64,000 bases of DNA from Saprospiraceae bacterium (GCA_021298575.1 JAJTFM010000014.1:20801-84800), one strand, 5' to 3'. Shown: positions 7,765 through 17,444, numbered from the stretch's first letter. The notes: generated by a model from the sequence alone, not told the origin. A program made the numbers and translations.

Positions 7765-10056
7765 ATGTCATTCCTCGACGAACTGAATCCTGTACAAAGG
7801 CAGGCTGTAACAACTGTCAACGGCCCAGTGCTGGTAATTGCCGGCCCCGGATCGGGTAAAACCCGTGTGCTTACTTACCGTATTGCTCATTTGCTGCAAC
7901 AGGGGGTGCCAGCCCGTCATATACTGGCCCTTACCTTTACCAACAAGAGCGCGCGGGAGATGAAAGAGCGTATTGAAAAAGTGGTGGGTGTATCGGCAAG
8001 ACAGCTGTGGGCTGGTACTTTTCACTCCATTTTTGCCCGGATTCTTCGCATGGAAGCCGACAAAATCGGCTACCCGGCATCCTTCACCATCTATGATACA
8101 GATGACACTCTCAGCGTCATAAGGTCAATCATCAAGGAAATGAATCTCGACCCGGCGGTTTACAATCCGTCCGCCGTCAGATCCAGAATCTCCATTTGCA
8201 AGAGTAATCTCATTTCGCCTCCGTTGTACAGGCAGCATGCCGAGATGCTGCAGCAGGACAGGACAGCCAAAAGGCCATTTATCGTGGAAATTTATGAAAG
8301 ATATGTGGCTCGCTGCTATCGCTCGGGAGCAATGGATTTTGACGACCTCCTCTACCAGCTTTTCAGGTTGTTTCAGCAAAATCCGGACAACGTGGTCGAA
8401 CGCTACCGGGATAAATTCAGGTACCTGCATGTGGACGAATTTCAGGACACCAATCACCTGCAATACGCTATCCTTCGTCAGTTGCTCAAATACGATGGAA
8501 GTCCCCGTAATGTGTTCGTTGTAGGCGATGATGCCCAGAGTATCTATGCATTCCGTGGAGCCACCATTGACAATATACTGGACTTCGAGAAAGACTTCCC
8601 CGATTTGCAGACCTTCAAACTTGAGCAGAACTACCGTAGCACACACCACATAGTTTCTGCCGCCAATGAAGTAATATCGCACAATAAAAGGCAGCTTCAC
8701 AAAACGATATGGACCGAACGGGAAGACCGCGACAAGATCCGGCTCGTCAAGTGCCTGACCGACGATGAGGAGGGGCGCCGTGTAGCCGATATGATACTGG
8801 AACAAAAGCACCGGTATCATATACCTAATAACGAGATCGCCATTCTATACCGCACCAACGCGCAGAGCCGGAAGTTTGAAGAGCACCTGCGCAGGCTGAA
8901 CCTCCTCTACAGGGTGTATGGAGGCATGTCGTTTTACCAGCGGAAAGAAGTAAAGGACTTCGTTGCCTATCTGCGGCTCGCCGTGAATCCGAAAGACGAA
9001 GAAGCCCTTCGACGGGTAATCAACCTGCCCACCAGAGGAATCAGTGATGCAACAGTGGAAAAACTGAGTGCCAAAGCAGGTGCGTCTGAGAGTACCATGT
9101 GGGATGCCATGACCGACTGGAACCTTGAAGTGACCGACCGCGCTAAAAAGTCGCTGACAAATTTCAGAAAAATGGTGGAGGAATGGAGTTCCCGTGCGCA
9201 GACAGAGCCTGCATCAAAGTTGGCAGCCGACATACTGCGCCGGTCGGGTCTGGGTGAAATGCTCAAGGGGGATACCAGTCCGGAAGGTATCGGCCGCCGT
9301 GAAAACGTGGATGCCGTACTCGATGCAATCTCCGAGTTTACCGACAACCAGACCCTGTCACCTGAAGAAGACACCTCTGCTGCCAATTCACTGGCTGCTT
9401 ACCTTCAAACTATTTCCCTGCTCACCGACGCAGATGAAAAAGCTGATGATGGCGAGTATATCACACTTATGAGTGTGCACGCAGCCAAAGGGCTTGAATA
9501 CAGAAGTATATTTGTGACGGGCATGGAGGAGGGACTGTTCCCGTCAACCATGTCATTTGAAGACCCGAACGGACTGGATGAGGAACGCAGATTGTTCTAC
9601 GTGGCGATAACCCGGGCAAAGGAGTATCTGACACTCTGTTATGCGCAAAACAGATATCGCTTCGGCCAGATCAAGGTGAGTGCCCCGTCGCGCTTCCTGG
9701 AAGAAATTGATCAGAGTCACTTCACGGCAGCAGGAGGATTCGGAAGTGCAAGGCTGAGCAATACAGGAATACAGCCGGTTTCTACGGGCGCACGCGTAAC
9801 CGGTAATTTTACTCAAAACAGGCTTCGAACAACTAACGCTACAAAACCTGCTGAAACCCCGGCAAACTTTCAGGCCTCTCCCGAATCTGAAATAAAACCC
9901 GGGCAGACCATACTTCATCTTAAATTTGGAGAAGGAGTAGTGAAAAGCATTGAGGGGCCAAAAGACAACAGAGTGGCCTCGATATGCTTTAAAAACGACT
10001 CAATGCCTGAAAGAAGAATCGTACTTAAGTTTGCAAAACTTCAAATACAGGAGTAA
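7765..10056 (+). CDS. uvrD: UvrD/PcrA-type ATP-dependent DNA helicase
   Basis: This is a superfamily 1A 3'-5' DNA helicase used in excision and mismatch repair and replication restart. The start is set at MSFLDELNPVQRQAV, which carries the Q-motif and lies behind a promoter element; the extra 56 residues in the ORF track are not family-like. The 763-residue protein shows Walker A GPGSGKT (27-33), TFTNKSAREMKERI, the DEFQDTN box (motif II), GDDAQSIYAFRGA (motif III), LEQNYRS (IV), MSVHAAKGLEY (V) and VAITRAKE (VI). The C-terminal LKFGEGVVKSIEG segment is the Tudor-like tail of PcrA-type enzymes. UvrD and PcrA cannot be separated from sequence alone. Confidence 0.95.
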   Translation: MSFLDELNPVQRQAVTTVNGPVLVIAGPGSGKTRVLTYRIAHLLQQGVPARHILALTFTNKSAREMKERIEKVVGVSARQLWAGTFHSIFARILRMEADKIGYPASFTIYDTDDTLSVIRSIIKEMNLDPAVYNPSAVRSRISICKSNLISPPLYRQHAEMLQQDRTAKRPFIVEIYERYVARCYRSGAMDFDDLLYQLFRLFQQNPDNVVERYRDKFRYLHVDEFQDTNHLQYAILRQLLKYDGSPRNVFVVGDDAQSIYAFRGATIDNILDFEKDFPDLQTFKLEQNYRSTHHIVSAANEVISHNKRQLHKTIWTEREDRDKIRLVKCLTDDEEGRRVADMILEQKHRYHIPNNEIAILYRTNAQSRKFEEHLRRLNLLYRVYGGMSFYQRKEVKDFVAYLRLAVNPKDEEALRRVINLPTRGISDATVEKLSAKAGASESTMWDAMTDWNLEVTDRAKKSLTNFRKMVEEWSSRAQTEPASKLAADILRRSGLGEMLKGDTSPEGIGRRENVDAVLDAISEFTDNQTLSPEEDTSAANSLAAYLQTISLLTDADEKADDGEYITLMSVHAAKGLEYRSIFVTGMEEGLFPSTMSFEDPNGLDEERRLFYVAITRAKEYLTLCYAQNRYRFGQIKVSAPSRFLEEIDQSHFTAAGGFGSARLSNTGIQPVSTGARVTGNFTQNRLRTTNATKPAETPANFQASPESEIKPGQTILHLKFGEGVVKSIEGPKDNRVASICFKNDSMPERRIVLKFAKLQIQE

Positions 10057-10083
10057 TAGCGACATAATCCCCCGTTTTAGAGC

Positions 10084-10226
10084 CTGTTCAGGATTCTCTC
10101 GCCGAGTCAAAAACGTCTCATTTTTCACCTTTTTAAGTTACGTAGCTCCGGCTATGCGCCTTCAAAAATGTAAAAACTGACAAAAAATCAGCCTGTTTTT
10201 GCCACCGGAAGAGAATCATGAACAAG
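10084..10226. repeat. ~143-bp imperfect inverted-repeat element
   Basis: The outer arms CTGTTCAGGATTCTCT and AGAGAATCATGAACAAG are inverted with one mismatch over the core. Inner A/T-rich arms (CATTTTTCACCTTTTT and AAAAATGTAAAAA) flank a centre with TTACGTAGCTCCGGCTATGCG. It lies in the 339-nt spacer between the helicase gene and the ribosomal promoter. It has no coding capacity and looks like a small non-autonomous or palindromic intergenic element. It could also contribute to termination of the upstream gene. Confidence 0.55.
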
Positions 10227-10282
10227 TTCTTGGAAGCATACTGACCCGGGGCGCATTATTTTCAACTTTTTTTAAAATTTTC

Positions 10283-10314
10283 TTGGAATTACGAATTTGA
10301 TTGTATTACCTTTG
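10283..10314 (+). promoter_or_regulatory. Main promoter of the ribosomal-protein supercluster
   Basis: TTG (10283-10285), a 21-nt A/T-rich spacer, then TACCTTTG (10307-10314), a full Bacteroidota promoter match. The region upstream is very A/T-rich (TTTTTTTAAAATTTTC), consistent with an UP-like element. The 5' leader before rpsJ is about 75-80 nt. No other promoter of this quality was noticed before rplQ, so most of the 16-kb cluster may depend on it. Confidence 0.82.
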
Positions 10315-10395
10315 CGGGCGCTTTTAAGGGAAGGTATTTCAAAATGAAATTTCGATTCTCTTTTTAAAGAAGCACAATTTTAAATCAACGAGGTA

Positions 10396-10704
10396 ATGAA
10401 TCAAAAAATTCGCATTAAACTTCGGTCTTACGACTACAATCTGGTGGACAAGTCCACAGAGAAAATCGTAAAGACTGTTCGTGCGAGTGGAGCTGTTGTA
10501 ACTGGCCCGATTCCGCTGCCCACTGAGAAAGAAGTGTTTACGGTACTGCGTTCACCGCACGTAAACAAGAAAGCTCGGGAGCAGTTCCAGTTGCGCACCC
10601 ATAAGCGCTTAATTGAAATTTACACGCCGACACAAAGGACGGTGGATGCTCTCTCCAAGTTGGAACTTCCGAGCGGAGTTGACATCCAGGTAAAACTTAC
10701 CTAA
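10396..10704 (+). CDS. rpsJ: 30S ribosomal protein S10
   Basis: At 102 residues this is a standard S10: [20 protein letters not shown] and the conserved GPIPLPT loop with ...[16 protein letters not shown]10 assembles into the 30S head and in other bacteria also binds NusB in antitermination. It is the first gene of the S10 operon. The gene directly upstream is a helicase rather than fusA or tuf, so the str operon is not attached here. No Shine-Dalgarno is visible before the ATG (AACGAGGTAATG is the closest). Confidence 0.97.
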   Translation: MNQKIRIKLRSYDYNLVDKSTEKIVKTVRASGAVVTGPIPLPTEKEVFTVLRSPHVNKKAREQFQLRTHKRLIEIYTPTQRTVDALSKLELPSGVDIQVKLT

Positions 10705-10786
10705 GTCGCGTCAATTAATTCAAACCACAAGGCTGATGTTTCCGGTCGTGGTCAAAGTGTCCTTTCAAGGATAACTGCCCCGGTCG

Positions 10787-10818
10787 AAAGCGGTTCCGTT
10801 ACACGGAAATTCCGCTTT
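10787..10818 (+). promoter_or_regulatory. Hairpin in the rpsJ-rplC intercistronic leader
   Basis: AAAGCGG-TTCCG (10787-10798) pairs with CGGAA-att-CCGCTTT (10804-10818), a stem with a small bulge, inside an unusually long 186-nt gap between rpsJ and rplC. A short TTTT follows. It could be an attenuator, an L4-type autoregulatory site or a processing signal; the role is inference only. Confidence 0.4.
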
Positions 10819-10890
10819 TGTCGTGTCCGACCAGTAAGTAACATGAGCAATGTCTTTCAACAAACTGTTCTAACATAAAATTCTGATCCA

Positions 10891-11514
10891 GTGAACGGTC
10901 TGATTGGTAAAAAACTTGGGATGACCAGCGTTTTCGACAGTAACGGCAGAAATGTTGCCTGTACTATTATCGAAGTTGGCCCCTGCGTCGTAACTCAGGT
11001 GCGCACAGAAGACAGAGATGGCTACAGTGCCCTCCAGCTTGCGTACGGCGATCGCAAAGAAAAAAATACTCCAAAACCCCTTATGGGACACTTCAAGGCC
11101 GCAGGTCTTGAGGAGCCTCTGTACAAGGTCAAAGAATTTCGCGACATGAATATCTCCAAGCAATTGGGCGAGGAGGTGACTGTAGCAGAAGTTTTTGCAG
11201 AGGGTGACAAGGTGAGTGTTGTCGGTACTTCAAAAGGTAAAGGTTTCCAGGGCGTTGTGAAGCGCCACGGTTTCGGAGGTATCATGCAGCAGACACACGG
11301 TCAGCACGATCGTTTACGTGCGCCGGGTTCACTTGGTAACTCTTCTTTCGCATCCAAGGTAATGAAAGGAATGCGCATGGCAGGTCAAATGGGTAACGAG
11401 CAGGTAAAGACTCGTCGCTTGAAAGTCCTGAAGGTATTCCCTGATCAGAACCTTATGCTGATCAAAGGCGCAGTGCCCGGCCACAAAGGGGCTTATGTCT
11501 TCATCGAAAAATAA
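10891..11514 (+). CDS. rplC: 50S ribosomal protein L3
   Basis: L3 is an early 50S assembly protein whose extension reaches the peptidyl-transferase centre. The 207 residues start at GTG with [15 protein letters not shown]. The centre holds [31 protein letters not shown], whose basic loop contacts 23S rRNA, and the end is [13 protein letters not shown]. The 186-nt spacer before it contains a hairpin. Its end overlaps the first codons of the track's version of rplD, but the true rplD start is 8 nt after the rplC stop. Confidence 0.97.
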   Translation: MNGLIGKKLGMTSVFDSNGRNVACTIIEVGPCVVTQVRTEDRDGYSALQLAYGDRKEKNTPKPLMGHFKAAGLEEPLYKVKEFRDMNISKQLGEEVTVAEVFAEGDKVSVVGTSKGKGFQGVVKRHGFGGIMQQTHGQHDRLRAPGSLGNSSFASKVMKGMRMAGQMGNEQVKTRRLKVLKVFPDQNLMLIKGAVPGHKGAYVFIEK

Positions 11515-11521
11515 ATCGGAC

Positions 11522-12148
11522 ATGAAAGTTTCGGTCTATAATATCAAGGGCGAGGCCACAGGCCGCTCTGTCGAACTCCCCGATGAGGTGTTCGGTATCG
11601 AACCACACGAGCACAGTGTATGGCTTGATGTCAAGCGCTACCTTGCTGCACAGCGTCAGGGAACTCACAAGTCCAAAGAGCGTAGTGAAATGAGTGGTTC
11701 TACCCGCAAGTTGCACAAGCAGAAAGGTACTGGCGGATCTCGTAAGGGTGACATCAATAACCCGCTGTATCGTGGCGGTGGTCGTGTATTCGGCCCTCGT
11801 CCCCGCAGTTACGATATACAGGTCAATGCCAAGGTAAAGCGTCTTGCACGTCGCAGCGCGCTCTCTGCAAAGGCGAAAGCAGGCTCAATTATTGTAGTTG
11901 AAGATTTCGCATTCGACGCTCCGAAGACAAGTGCATTCCTGAATGTACTCCGAGCTTTGAGTGTGGCAGATAAAAAGCCGCTTACGGTAACTGCAGGATA
12001 CGAAAAAATGCTGTATCTGTCTTGCCGCAACCTGGAAAAGGCGAGCATCGCACCAGCAACTGAACTCAACACTTACCAGATTTTGAACGCCGGAGCTGTG
12101 GTAATCACCGAAAGCGCCGTTGAAAAAATCAAAGAAAATTGCGCTTAA
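11522..12148 (+). CDS. rplD: 50S ribosomal protein L4
   Basis: L4 binds 23S rRNA near the exit tunnel and in some bacteria autoregulates the S10 operon. The start was moved from the track to MKVSVYNIKGEATG (208 residues) because the extra nine residues overlap rplC and are not family-like. The conserved tunnel loop KLHKQKGTGGSRKGDINNPLYRGGGRVFGPRPRSY is intact. The end overlaps the first codons of the track's rplW version, but not the chosen rplW start. Confidence 0.96.
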   Translation: MKVSVYNIKGEATGRSVELPDEVFGIEPHEHSVWLDVKRYLAAQRQGTHKSKERSEMSGSTRKLHKQKGTGGSRKGDINNPLYRGGGRVFGPRPRSYDIQVNAKVKRLARRSALSAKAKAGSIIVVEDFAFDAPKTSAFLNVLRALSVADKKPLTVTAGYEKMLYLSCRNLEKASIAPATELNTYQILNAGAVVITESAVEKIKENCA

Positions 12149-12152
12149 AACA

Positions 12153-12455
12153 ATGGCTAAGCAAATTTTGATAAAGCCGATCGTCACCGAAAAATCTACG
12201 AAACTCGCAGACAAGCGAAATACGTACGCTTTCGTGGTTGATAAGGGCGCCAACAAAATCGAGATCCGCAAGGCAGTTGAGCAAATGTTCAACGTCGGTG
12301 TGGAATCTGTGAACACAATAGTTGTGCCAGGCAAGCCCAAGGCACGTACAACTAAAACCGCCATTGTTCGTGGCACGAAGTCTTCTTATAAAAAGGCTTA
12401 CGTAACGCTGACTCAGGGCGAAACCATTGATCTCTTCGGTGGAACTGAAGAATAA
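12153..12455 (+). CDS. rplW: 50S ribosomal protein L23
   Basis: L23 sits at the tunnel exit and docks trigger factor and the signal recognition particle. The start chosen is MAKQILIKPIVTEKSTKL, 4 nt after the rplD stop, giving 100 residues. The track's 11 extra residues lie within rplD. The family signature VTEKST and the C-terminal strand pattern (ESVNTIVVPGKPK, KKAYVTLTQGETIDLF) are present. Confidence 0.95.
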   Translation: MAKQILIKPIVTEKSTKLADKRNTYAFVVDKGANKIEIRKAVEQMFNVGVESVNTIVVPGKPKARTTKTAIVRGTKSSYKKAYVTLTQGETIDLFGGTEE

Positions 12456-12485
12456 TTAAACCGACGCACGCGCAACTGAGTAGAT

Positions 12486-13316
12486 ATGGCAATCAAAAAA
12501 TTCAATCCGATCACGCCGGGCCTTCGTACCCGGGTAGCCGTCCGGAGAGACGAACTTACAAAAGGCGCAGAACCGGAGAAGTCACTGCTGATGACAATCG
12601 GCAGCACCGGCGGCCGTAACGCCCAGGGCCATCGCACAACACGTTACCGTGGAGGTGGTCACAAGCGTCGTTATCGTATCATGGATTTCAAACGCGACAG
12701 GCAGGGTGCTGCCACGGTCCATTCGATCCAGTACGATCCGTATCGTTCGGCATTCATCGCCCTGTTGGAATATGCTGATGGCGAGAAGTCATATATCCTT
12801 GCTCCCAAGGGTCTCAAGCCGGGACAGAAAATCTATTCCGGTACCGGAGTCGCCCCTGAAACAGGCAACTGTATGTTCCTTGCAGAGGTTCCACTCGGTG
12901 CTGTAGTCCACAATGTGGAACTTCGTCCCGGACAGGGTGGCAAGCTCGTGCGCAGTGCAGGTGCATCCGCCACAATGATGGGTCGCGAAGACCGCTATGC
13001 TGTACTGAGAATGCCTTCAGGCGAAACACGCCGTATTCTTCTTACATGTCGTGCCACTATCGGCAGCCTCAGTAATGAAGACCACAGCCTTGAAATCATG
13101 GGTAAGGCTGGTCGTATGCGCTGGAAAGGTTTCAGACCGCGTAACCGTCCGGTAGCCATGAACCCTGTGGATCACCCGATGGGTGGTGGTGAAGGTCGTG
13201 CTTCAGGTGGTCACCCGCGTTCACGCAAGGGTATGCCAGCCAAGGGCTTCAAAACCCGCAGTAAGACCAAGGCATCTAATGCTCTGATCATCAGCCGCAG
13301 GAAATCGTCAAACTAA
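12486..13316 (+). CDS. rplB: 50S ribosomal protein L2
   Basis: L2 supports the peptidyl-transferase centre and subunit joining. At 276 residues it is normal, with the OB and SH3-like domains and the conserved C-terminal ...[38 protein letters not shown], which contains the functionally important histidine in [12 protein letters not shown]. It is preceded by a short spacer without a Shine-Dalgarno sequence. Confidence 0.97.
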   Translation: MAIKKFNPITPGLRTRVAVRRDELTKGAEPEKSLLMTIGSTGGRNAQGHRTTRYRGGGHKRRYRIMDFKRDRQGAATVHSIQYDPYRSAFIALLEYADGEKSYILAPKGLKPGQKIYSGTGVAPETGNCMFLAEVPLGAVVHNVELRPGQGGKLVRSAGASATMMGREDRYAVLRMPSGETRRILLTCRATIGSLSNEDHSLEIMGKAGRMRWKGFRPRNRPVAMNPVDHPMGGGEGRASGGHPRSRKGMPAKGFKTRSKTKASNALIISRRKSSN

Positions 13317-13370
13317 AACATGAAATAAAACCCTGACCGGTTTTCCGTTCATAAACTAATTCTAAAGCAA

Positions 13371-13637
13371 ATGCCGCGTTCACTTAAAAAAGGCCCGTAC
13401 ATCCACCACTCACTGCTGGAAAAGGTCCTCAAGGCAAAGCAAAGCACCCGCAAGCAAGTGATCAAGACCTGGAGCCGCTCCTCGATGATCATCCCCGATA
13501 TGGTGGGCGAAACGATTGCAGTGCACAACGGTAAAACGTTCGTTCCTGTGTTCGTAACCGAAAACATGGTCGGTCATAAACTTGGCGAGTTTTCACCCAC
13601 GCGTAACTTCCGTGGTCACGCCGGAAACAGAAAGTAA
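13371..13637 (+). CDS. rpsS: 30S ribosomal protein S19
   Basis: This is an 88-residue S19 with the typical [19 protein letters not shown] start, the [46 protein letters not shown] core and a short basic end. S19 binds 16S rRNA in the 30S head with S13. It lies 54 nt after rplB in the same transcript. Confidence 0.97.
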   Translation: MPRSLKKGPYIHHSLLEKVLKAKQSTRKQVIKTWSRSSMIIPDMVGETIAVHNGKTFVPVFVTENMVGHKLGEFSPTRNFRGHAGNRK

Positions 13638-13690
13638 AATCAAGGTGATCGGAAATTAAAGTCCCGATCGCAAAAATCTTGGTCAAAATA

Positions 13691-14053
13691 ATGGAAGCAG
13701 TAGCTAAACTGAGAAACGTTCCGATGTCTCCACGCAAGATGCGACTGGTGGTTGACAATATCCGCGGCAAAAATGTGGTTGACGCGCTGGGCATCCTCAA
13801 ATATACCAATAAAGAGGCTGCAATATGGCTCGAGAAACTGTTACTCTCTGCCGTGAATAACTGGGAGCAAAAAGCTGATATGGAAGGCGGTGCTGATGAA
13901 TACGGTCTGTATATCAAAACCGTTTTCGTAGATCCGGGTGGTATAATCTACCGTTTCCTCCCAGCTCCTCAAGGTCGCGCTTACAGGGTGCGCAAGCGCC
14001 GTAATCACGTAACGCTCGTTGTCGCTAACGGCGTCCCGATTGACGGAGAATAA
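13691..14053 (+). CDS. rplV: 50S ribosomal protein L22
   Basis: L22 has a globular domain on the surface and a beta-hairpin lining the exit tunnel. The start used is the ATG at 13691 (MEAVAKLRNVPMSPRKMRLV), giving 120 residues; the track start at 13679 uses TTG and adds four residues. The LRNVPMSPRKMRLVVDNIRGK N-terminus and the tunnel hairpin GRAYRVRKRRNHVTLVV are intact. Confidence 0.95.
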   Translation: MEAVAKLRNVPMSPRKMRLVVDNIRGKNVVDALGILKYTNKEAAIWLEKLLLSAVNNWEQKADMEGGADEYGLYIKTVFVDPGGIIYRFLPAPQGRAYRVRKRRNHVTLVVANGVPIDGE

Positions 14054-14102
14054 CCGCTGAAAACCACTCTTAACTTAACATCAACGCATTCGTACCAATA
14101 TA

Positions 14103-14972
14103 ATGGGACAAAAAGCAAATCCGATCGGCAATCGTCTGGGCATTATTCGTGGTTGGGATTCCAACTGGTATGCTGACAAAGACTACGGGCTCAAAGTGGT
14201 GGAAGACGAAAAGATTCGCAACTACCTTCGCGCTCGTCGTCCGAAAACGGCAACTGCCGATCCGCGCGATCGCAACAAGCCTGTACAACAGGGTATCAGC
14301 CGGGTAGCTATCGAGCGCACAATGCGCCGTGTAACGGTAACTATTCACACCAGTCGTCCTGGTATTATCATCGGAAAAGGTGGTAAAGAGGTTGATTTGA
14401 TCAAGGAAGAGCTCAAAGTTCTGACTGGCAAGGAAGTTCAGATCAATATATTCGAAATTCGCAAGCCTGAGTTGGATGCCAATATTGTTGGCGAACAAAT
14501 CGCCAAGCAGATTGAGGCTCGTATCAATTACCGCCGTGCTATCAAGGGAGCAATTCAGGGTACAATGCGTGCCGGCGGAGAGGGAATCAAAGTGCGTATT
14601 AGCGGTCGTTTGGCCGGTGCCGAGATTGCCCGTACAGAGGAATACAAGGAGGGCCGTACGCCATTACATACGTTCCGTGCCGATATAGATTACGCTTTAG
14701 TAGAAGCTCAGACTGTTTATGGCAAAATTGGCATAAAAGTGTGGCTCTTCAAGGGTGAAGTACTCTCCAAGCGCGAATTGACTCCGTTTGCTGCCGCTGA
14801 AGGCGCTGCAGGAGATCGTCGCGAAGGTGGAGAACGCGGCGGAGAGCGTCGTGATCGTCGCGATGGCGGCGGTGGTCGTGATCGCCGTGATGGTGGTGGA
14901 CGCGGCGGAAACAATCGCGGTGGAAACAATCGCGGTGGAGGAGGTGGACGCGGAGGGAATAACCGCGGATAA
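14103..14972 (+). CDS. rpsC: 30S ribosomal protein S3 with RGG-rich C-terminal extension
   Basis: S3 lines the mRNA entry site of the 30S subunit. The first ~235 residues are a normal S3: [18 protein letters not shown], the KH domain motif [17 protein letters not shown], and the C-terminal [30 protein letters not shown]. It then carries about 50 extra residues almost entirely of Arg, Gly, Asp and Asn, ending [23 protein letters not shown]. Total length is 289, against roughly 210-240 usual. The tail resembles an RGG-type RNA-binding disordered region. The DNA encoding it is repetitive (GGCGGAAACAATCGCGG words), so its length may vary between strains. Confidence 0.95.
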   Translation: MGQKANPIGNRLGIIRGWDSNWYADKDYGLKVVEDEKIRNYLRARRPKTATADPRDRNKPVQQGISRVAIERTMRRVTVTIHTSRPGIIIGKGGKEVDLIKEELKVLTGKEVQINIFEIRKPELDANIVGEQIAKQIEARINYRRAIKGAIQGTMRAGGEGIKVRISGRLAGAEIARTEEYKEGRTPLHTFRADIDYALVEAQTVYGKIGIKVWLFKGEVLSKRELTPFAAAEGAAGDRREGGERGGERRDRRDGGGGRDRRDGGGRGGNNRGGNNRGGGGGRGGNNRG

Positions 14973-15044
14973 GCCAAAAATGTCCGGATTTTTGATCCGG
15001 CTGAATAAACAAAAACTGAAATCCTGGTCTAAAATCATCAAACG

Positions 15045-15464
15045 ATGTTACAGCCCAATCGTCAGAAATATCGCAAACAGCATAAAGGCCGCAATCGTGG
15101 TCTGGCTTTCAAAGGAAGTTCAATTTCCTTTGGCTCTTTCGCACTCAAATCGCTGGAGTTCAGCCGACTGACAAGCCGTCAACTGGAAGCGGCGCGTATT
15201 GCCCTCACTCGTAATATGAAGCGTGAAGGTAAAGTCTGGATCCGCGTGTTCCCGGATAAACCAATCACATCCAAGCCTGCAGAGGTGCGTATGGGTAAAG
15301 GTAAGGGTGCCGTTGATCACTACGTTTGCGAAGTACAACCCGGACGCGTCATTTTTGAGGTGGAGGGTGTAACCCAGGAACTCGCTTATGAGTCGCTTCG
15401 TCTGGCAGCACAGAAACTACCGGTGGTTTGTAAGGCAGTAACCCGCCACGATTACGAAGACTAA
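15045..15464 (+). CDS. rplP: 50S ribosomal protein L16
   Basis: A 139-residue L16 beginning [24 protein letters not shown] and containing [44 protein letters not shown]. That segment includes the arginine in KGKG-adjacent RMGKGKG region near tRNA sites. L16 organises the A-site side of the 50S subunit. It starts 72 nt after rpsC in the same operon. Confidence 0.97.
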   Translation: MLQPNRQKYRKQHKGRNRGLAFKGSSISFGSFALKSLEFSRLTSRQLEAARIALTRNMKREGKVWIRVFPDKPITSKPAEVRMGKGKGAVDHYVCEVQPGRVIFEVEGVTQELAYESLRLAAQKLPVVCKAVTRHDYED

Positions 15465-15494
15465 ACATCTACATCACAGAAATCCTGGTAAAAA

Positions 15495-15752
15495 ATGGCA
15501 AAGCAAAAATTTGCAACGGCAGAACTTAGCGACGAGCAACTTGCTCAGGAACTGAAAAGTCGTGAAGCAGAATATTCACAGTCAAAATTCGACCACGCAG
15601 CCAAAGGTATAGCCAATCCTATGGAACTCCGTGAAATGCGCCGCAACATCGCCCGCATTCACTCGGAGGTGCGCCGTCGCGAAATCAGCGCCATGAGCGC
15701 TGAGGAACTGGCAATGCGCACCAAAATTCGTGCACGTCGCCGCCAAAAGTAA
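15495..15752 (+). CDS. rpmC: 50S ribosomal protein L29
   Basis: At 85 residues this is longer than the usual ~65. The first ~20 residues (MAKQKFATAELSDEQLAQEL) replace the short MKa.elr start. The coiled-coil core SREAEYSQSKFDHAAKGIANPMELREMRRNIARIHSEVRRRE is typical. L29 sits at the exit tunnel beside L23 and contributes to SRP and trigger-factor docking. The C-terminal ~20 residues are basic. Confidence 0.92.
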   Translation: MAKQKFATAELSDEQLAQELKSREAEYSQSKFDHAAKGIANPMELREMRRNIARIHSEVRRREISAMSAEELAMRTKIRARRRQK

Positions 15753-15789
15753 CCAGCATCGTTAGCAAGCAAAAATGACATCTTCTTAG

Positions 15790-16053
15790 ATGGAAGCACA
15801 AGTAAGGAAACTTCGCAAACAAAAGACCGGCGTGGTTGTGTCCAATAAAATGGATAAAACAATCGCCGTCAAGGTGGAACGCCGCCTTATGCACCCGCTG
15901 TATGGCAAGTTCGTATTGCGCTCGAAGAAGTTCTTCGCGCATGACGAAGAAAATACTTGCAATACCGGCGACGTGGTTCGCATCATGGAAACTCGCCCCC
16001 TGAGCAAGAAGAAACGCTGGCGTCTGGTGGAAATCGTCGAAAGAGCGAAGTAA
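15790..16053 (+). CDS. rpsQ: 30S ribosomal protein S17
   Basis: An 87-residue OB-fold protein with the S17 hallmarks: [76 protein letters not shown]. It binds 16S rRNA early in 30S assembly. Its place between rpmC and rplN is the canonical order. Confidence 0.97.
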   Translation: MEAQVRKLRKQKTGVVVSNKMDKTIAVKVERRLMHPLYGKFVLRSKKFFAHDEENTCNTGDVVRIMETRPLSKKKRWRLVEIVERAK

Positions 16054-16116
16054 TTGTTCAGGTGGAAAACCAGGTTAGTTCCTGGCCGACCATCAACCAG
16101 TAAAAAATAAACAATC

Positions 16117-16482
16117 ATGATTCAGCAAGAGTCTCGTTTGAATGTTGCCGATAACTCCGGAGCGAAGGAAGTGCTTTGTATCCGCGTACTCGGACACTCC
16201 GGCCAGCGCTATGCCAGTATCGGCGATACCATCGTTGTAACGGTGAAAGACGCTTCTCCGGGCGGTATCAAAAAGGGCACGGTATCCAAAGCGGTTATCG
16301 TTCGCACGAAAAAAGAAATCCGCCGTAAGGATGGTTCCTATATTCGCTTCGATGATAACGCAGTAGTACTGCTCAACGCGGCAGAAGAACCAAGGGGAAG
16401 CCGTATCTTCGGTCCGGTTGCCCGTGAACTCCGCGATAAGGACTACATGCGTATCGTATCGCTGGCGCCTGAGGTGCTCTAA
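16117..16482 (+). CDS. rplN: 50S ribosomal protein L14
   Basis: A 121-residue L14 with the N-terminus [26 protein letters not shown] and end [23 protein letters not shown]. It forms part of intersubunit bridges and is the contact of silencing factor RsfS in other bacteria. It is complete and in canonical position. Confidence 0.97.
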   Translation: MIQQESRLNVADNSGAKEVLCIRVLGHSGQRYASIGDTIVVTVKDASPGGIKKGTVSKAVIVRTKKEIRRKDGSYIRFDDNAVVLLNAAEEPRGSRIFGPVARELRDKDYMRIVSLAPEVL

Positions 16483-16548
16483 ATAAAGTCAACAACAATT
16501 TGAACTTCCGACAACAGTCTGTTCTTCAAATTATTACAACCAATAAAA

Positions 16549-16896
16549 ATGGCTACGAAAAATACATCGAAGCGTTTCGCTCCCAAGCTCCAAATCCGAA
16601 AGGGTGACCGGGTGATGGTGATCGCCGGCGACGACAAAGGCAAGGTTGGTGAGGTAATCGAGGTGATTCCAAGCCGTAACCGGGCTGTTGTAGAGGGCGT
16701 AAACATCGTCAAGAAGCACCTGAAAGCCACTCAGTATGAGGCAGGTGGTATCACGGATATGCCCGCTTCCATTCATATCTCAAATCTCTCGCTCGTTGAT
16801 CCGAAGTCGGGAGAGGCAACGCGTATCGGAGTCCGTATCGAAAGTGACGGTTCGAAAGTACGCTATTCAAAAAAATCAGGCAACGTCATTAAATAA
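16549..16896 (+). CDS. rplX: 50S ribosomal protein L24
   Basis: A 115-residue L24 with the KOW motif in [35 protein letters not shown], an assembly initiator at the base of the exit tunnel. Its stop TAA shares the final A with the rplE start (TAATG), so the two genes are translationally coupled. This is the only such overlap in this cluster. Confidence 0.96.
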   Translation: MATKNTSKRFAPKLQIRKGDRVMVIAGDDKGKVGEVIEVIPSRNRAVVEGVNIVKKHLKATQYEAGGITDMPASIHISNLSLVDPKSGEATRIGVRIESDGSKVRYSKKSGNVIK

Positions 16897-17444
16897 TGAA
16901 ATACGTACCTCGTCTCAAGACAAAATACCAGAAGGAAGTCGTTCCTGCATTAATGCAGCAGTTCAGCTATTCCACTGTGATGCAGGTGCCACGCTTGCAG
17001 AAGATTTGTATCAACCAGGGTATTGGTGATGCTACCGGTGATAAAAAGCTGATAGATAACGCCGCTCAGGAGTTGAGCATCATTACCGGACAAAAGGCCG
17101 TTTCAACCAAGGCTCGCAAGTCGGTATCTAACTTCAAGCTCCGTGAAGGAATGCCTATAGGCGTACGTGTAACGCTTCGCGGCGAGCGCATGTACGAGTT
17201 TCTCGACCGTCTGATCTCAATATCTCTCCCCCGTGTCCGCGACTTTCGCGGTATCAACGACAAGTCTTTCGACGGTCGTGGTAACTACAGCATGGGAATC
17301 ACCGAGCAAATCATCTTTCCGGAGATTGACATTGACAAGGTGAACAAGATCATGGGTATGGATATCTCGTTTGTAACCTCGGCTAACACCGACGCAGAGG
17401 CTTTCGCCCTGCTAAAGGAAATGGGCCTGCCCTTCAAGAAATAA
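16896..17444 (+). CDS. rplE: 50S ribosomal protein L5
   Basis: A 182-residue L5, which holds 5S rRNA in the central protuberance. Conserved segments are [21 protein letters not shown], the [34 protein letters not shown] core, [21 protein letters not shown] and the end MGLPFKK. Its ATG overlaps the rplX stop by one base. Confidence 0.97.
   Translation: MKYVPRLKTKYQKEVVPALMQQFSYSTVMQVPRLQKICINQGIGDATGDKKLIDNAAQELSIITGQKAVSTKARKSVSNFKLREGMPIGVRVTLRGERMYEFLDRLISISLPRVRDFRGINDKSFDGRGNYSMGITEQIIFPEIDIDKVNKIMGMDISFVTSANTDAEAFALLKEMGLPFKK

Noticed and set aside
14697-15041. Antisense Ser/Thr/Pro/Arg repeat ORFs
   Set aside because: Produced by reading the RGG-coding repeats of rpsC backwards.
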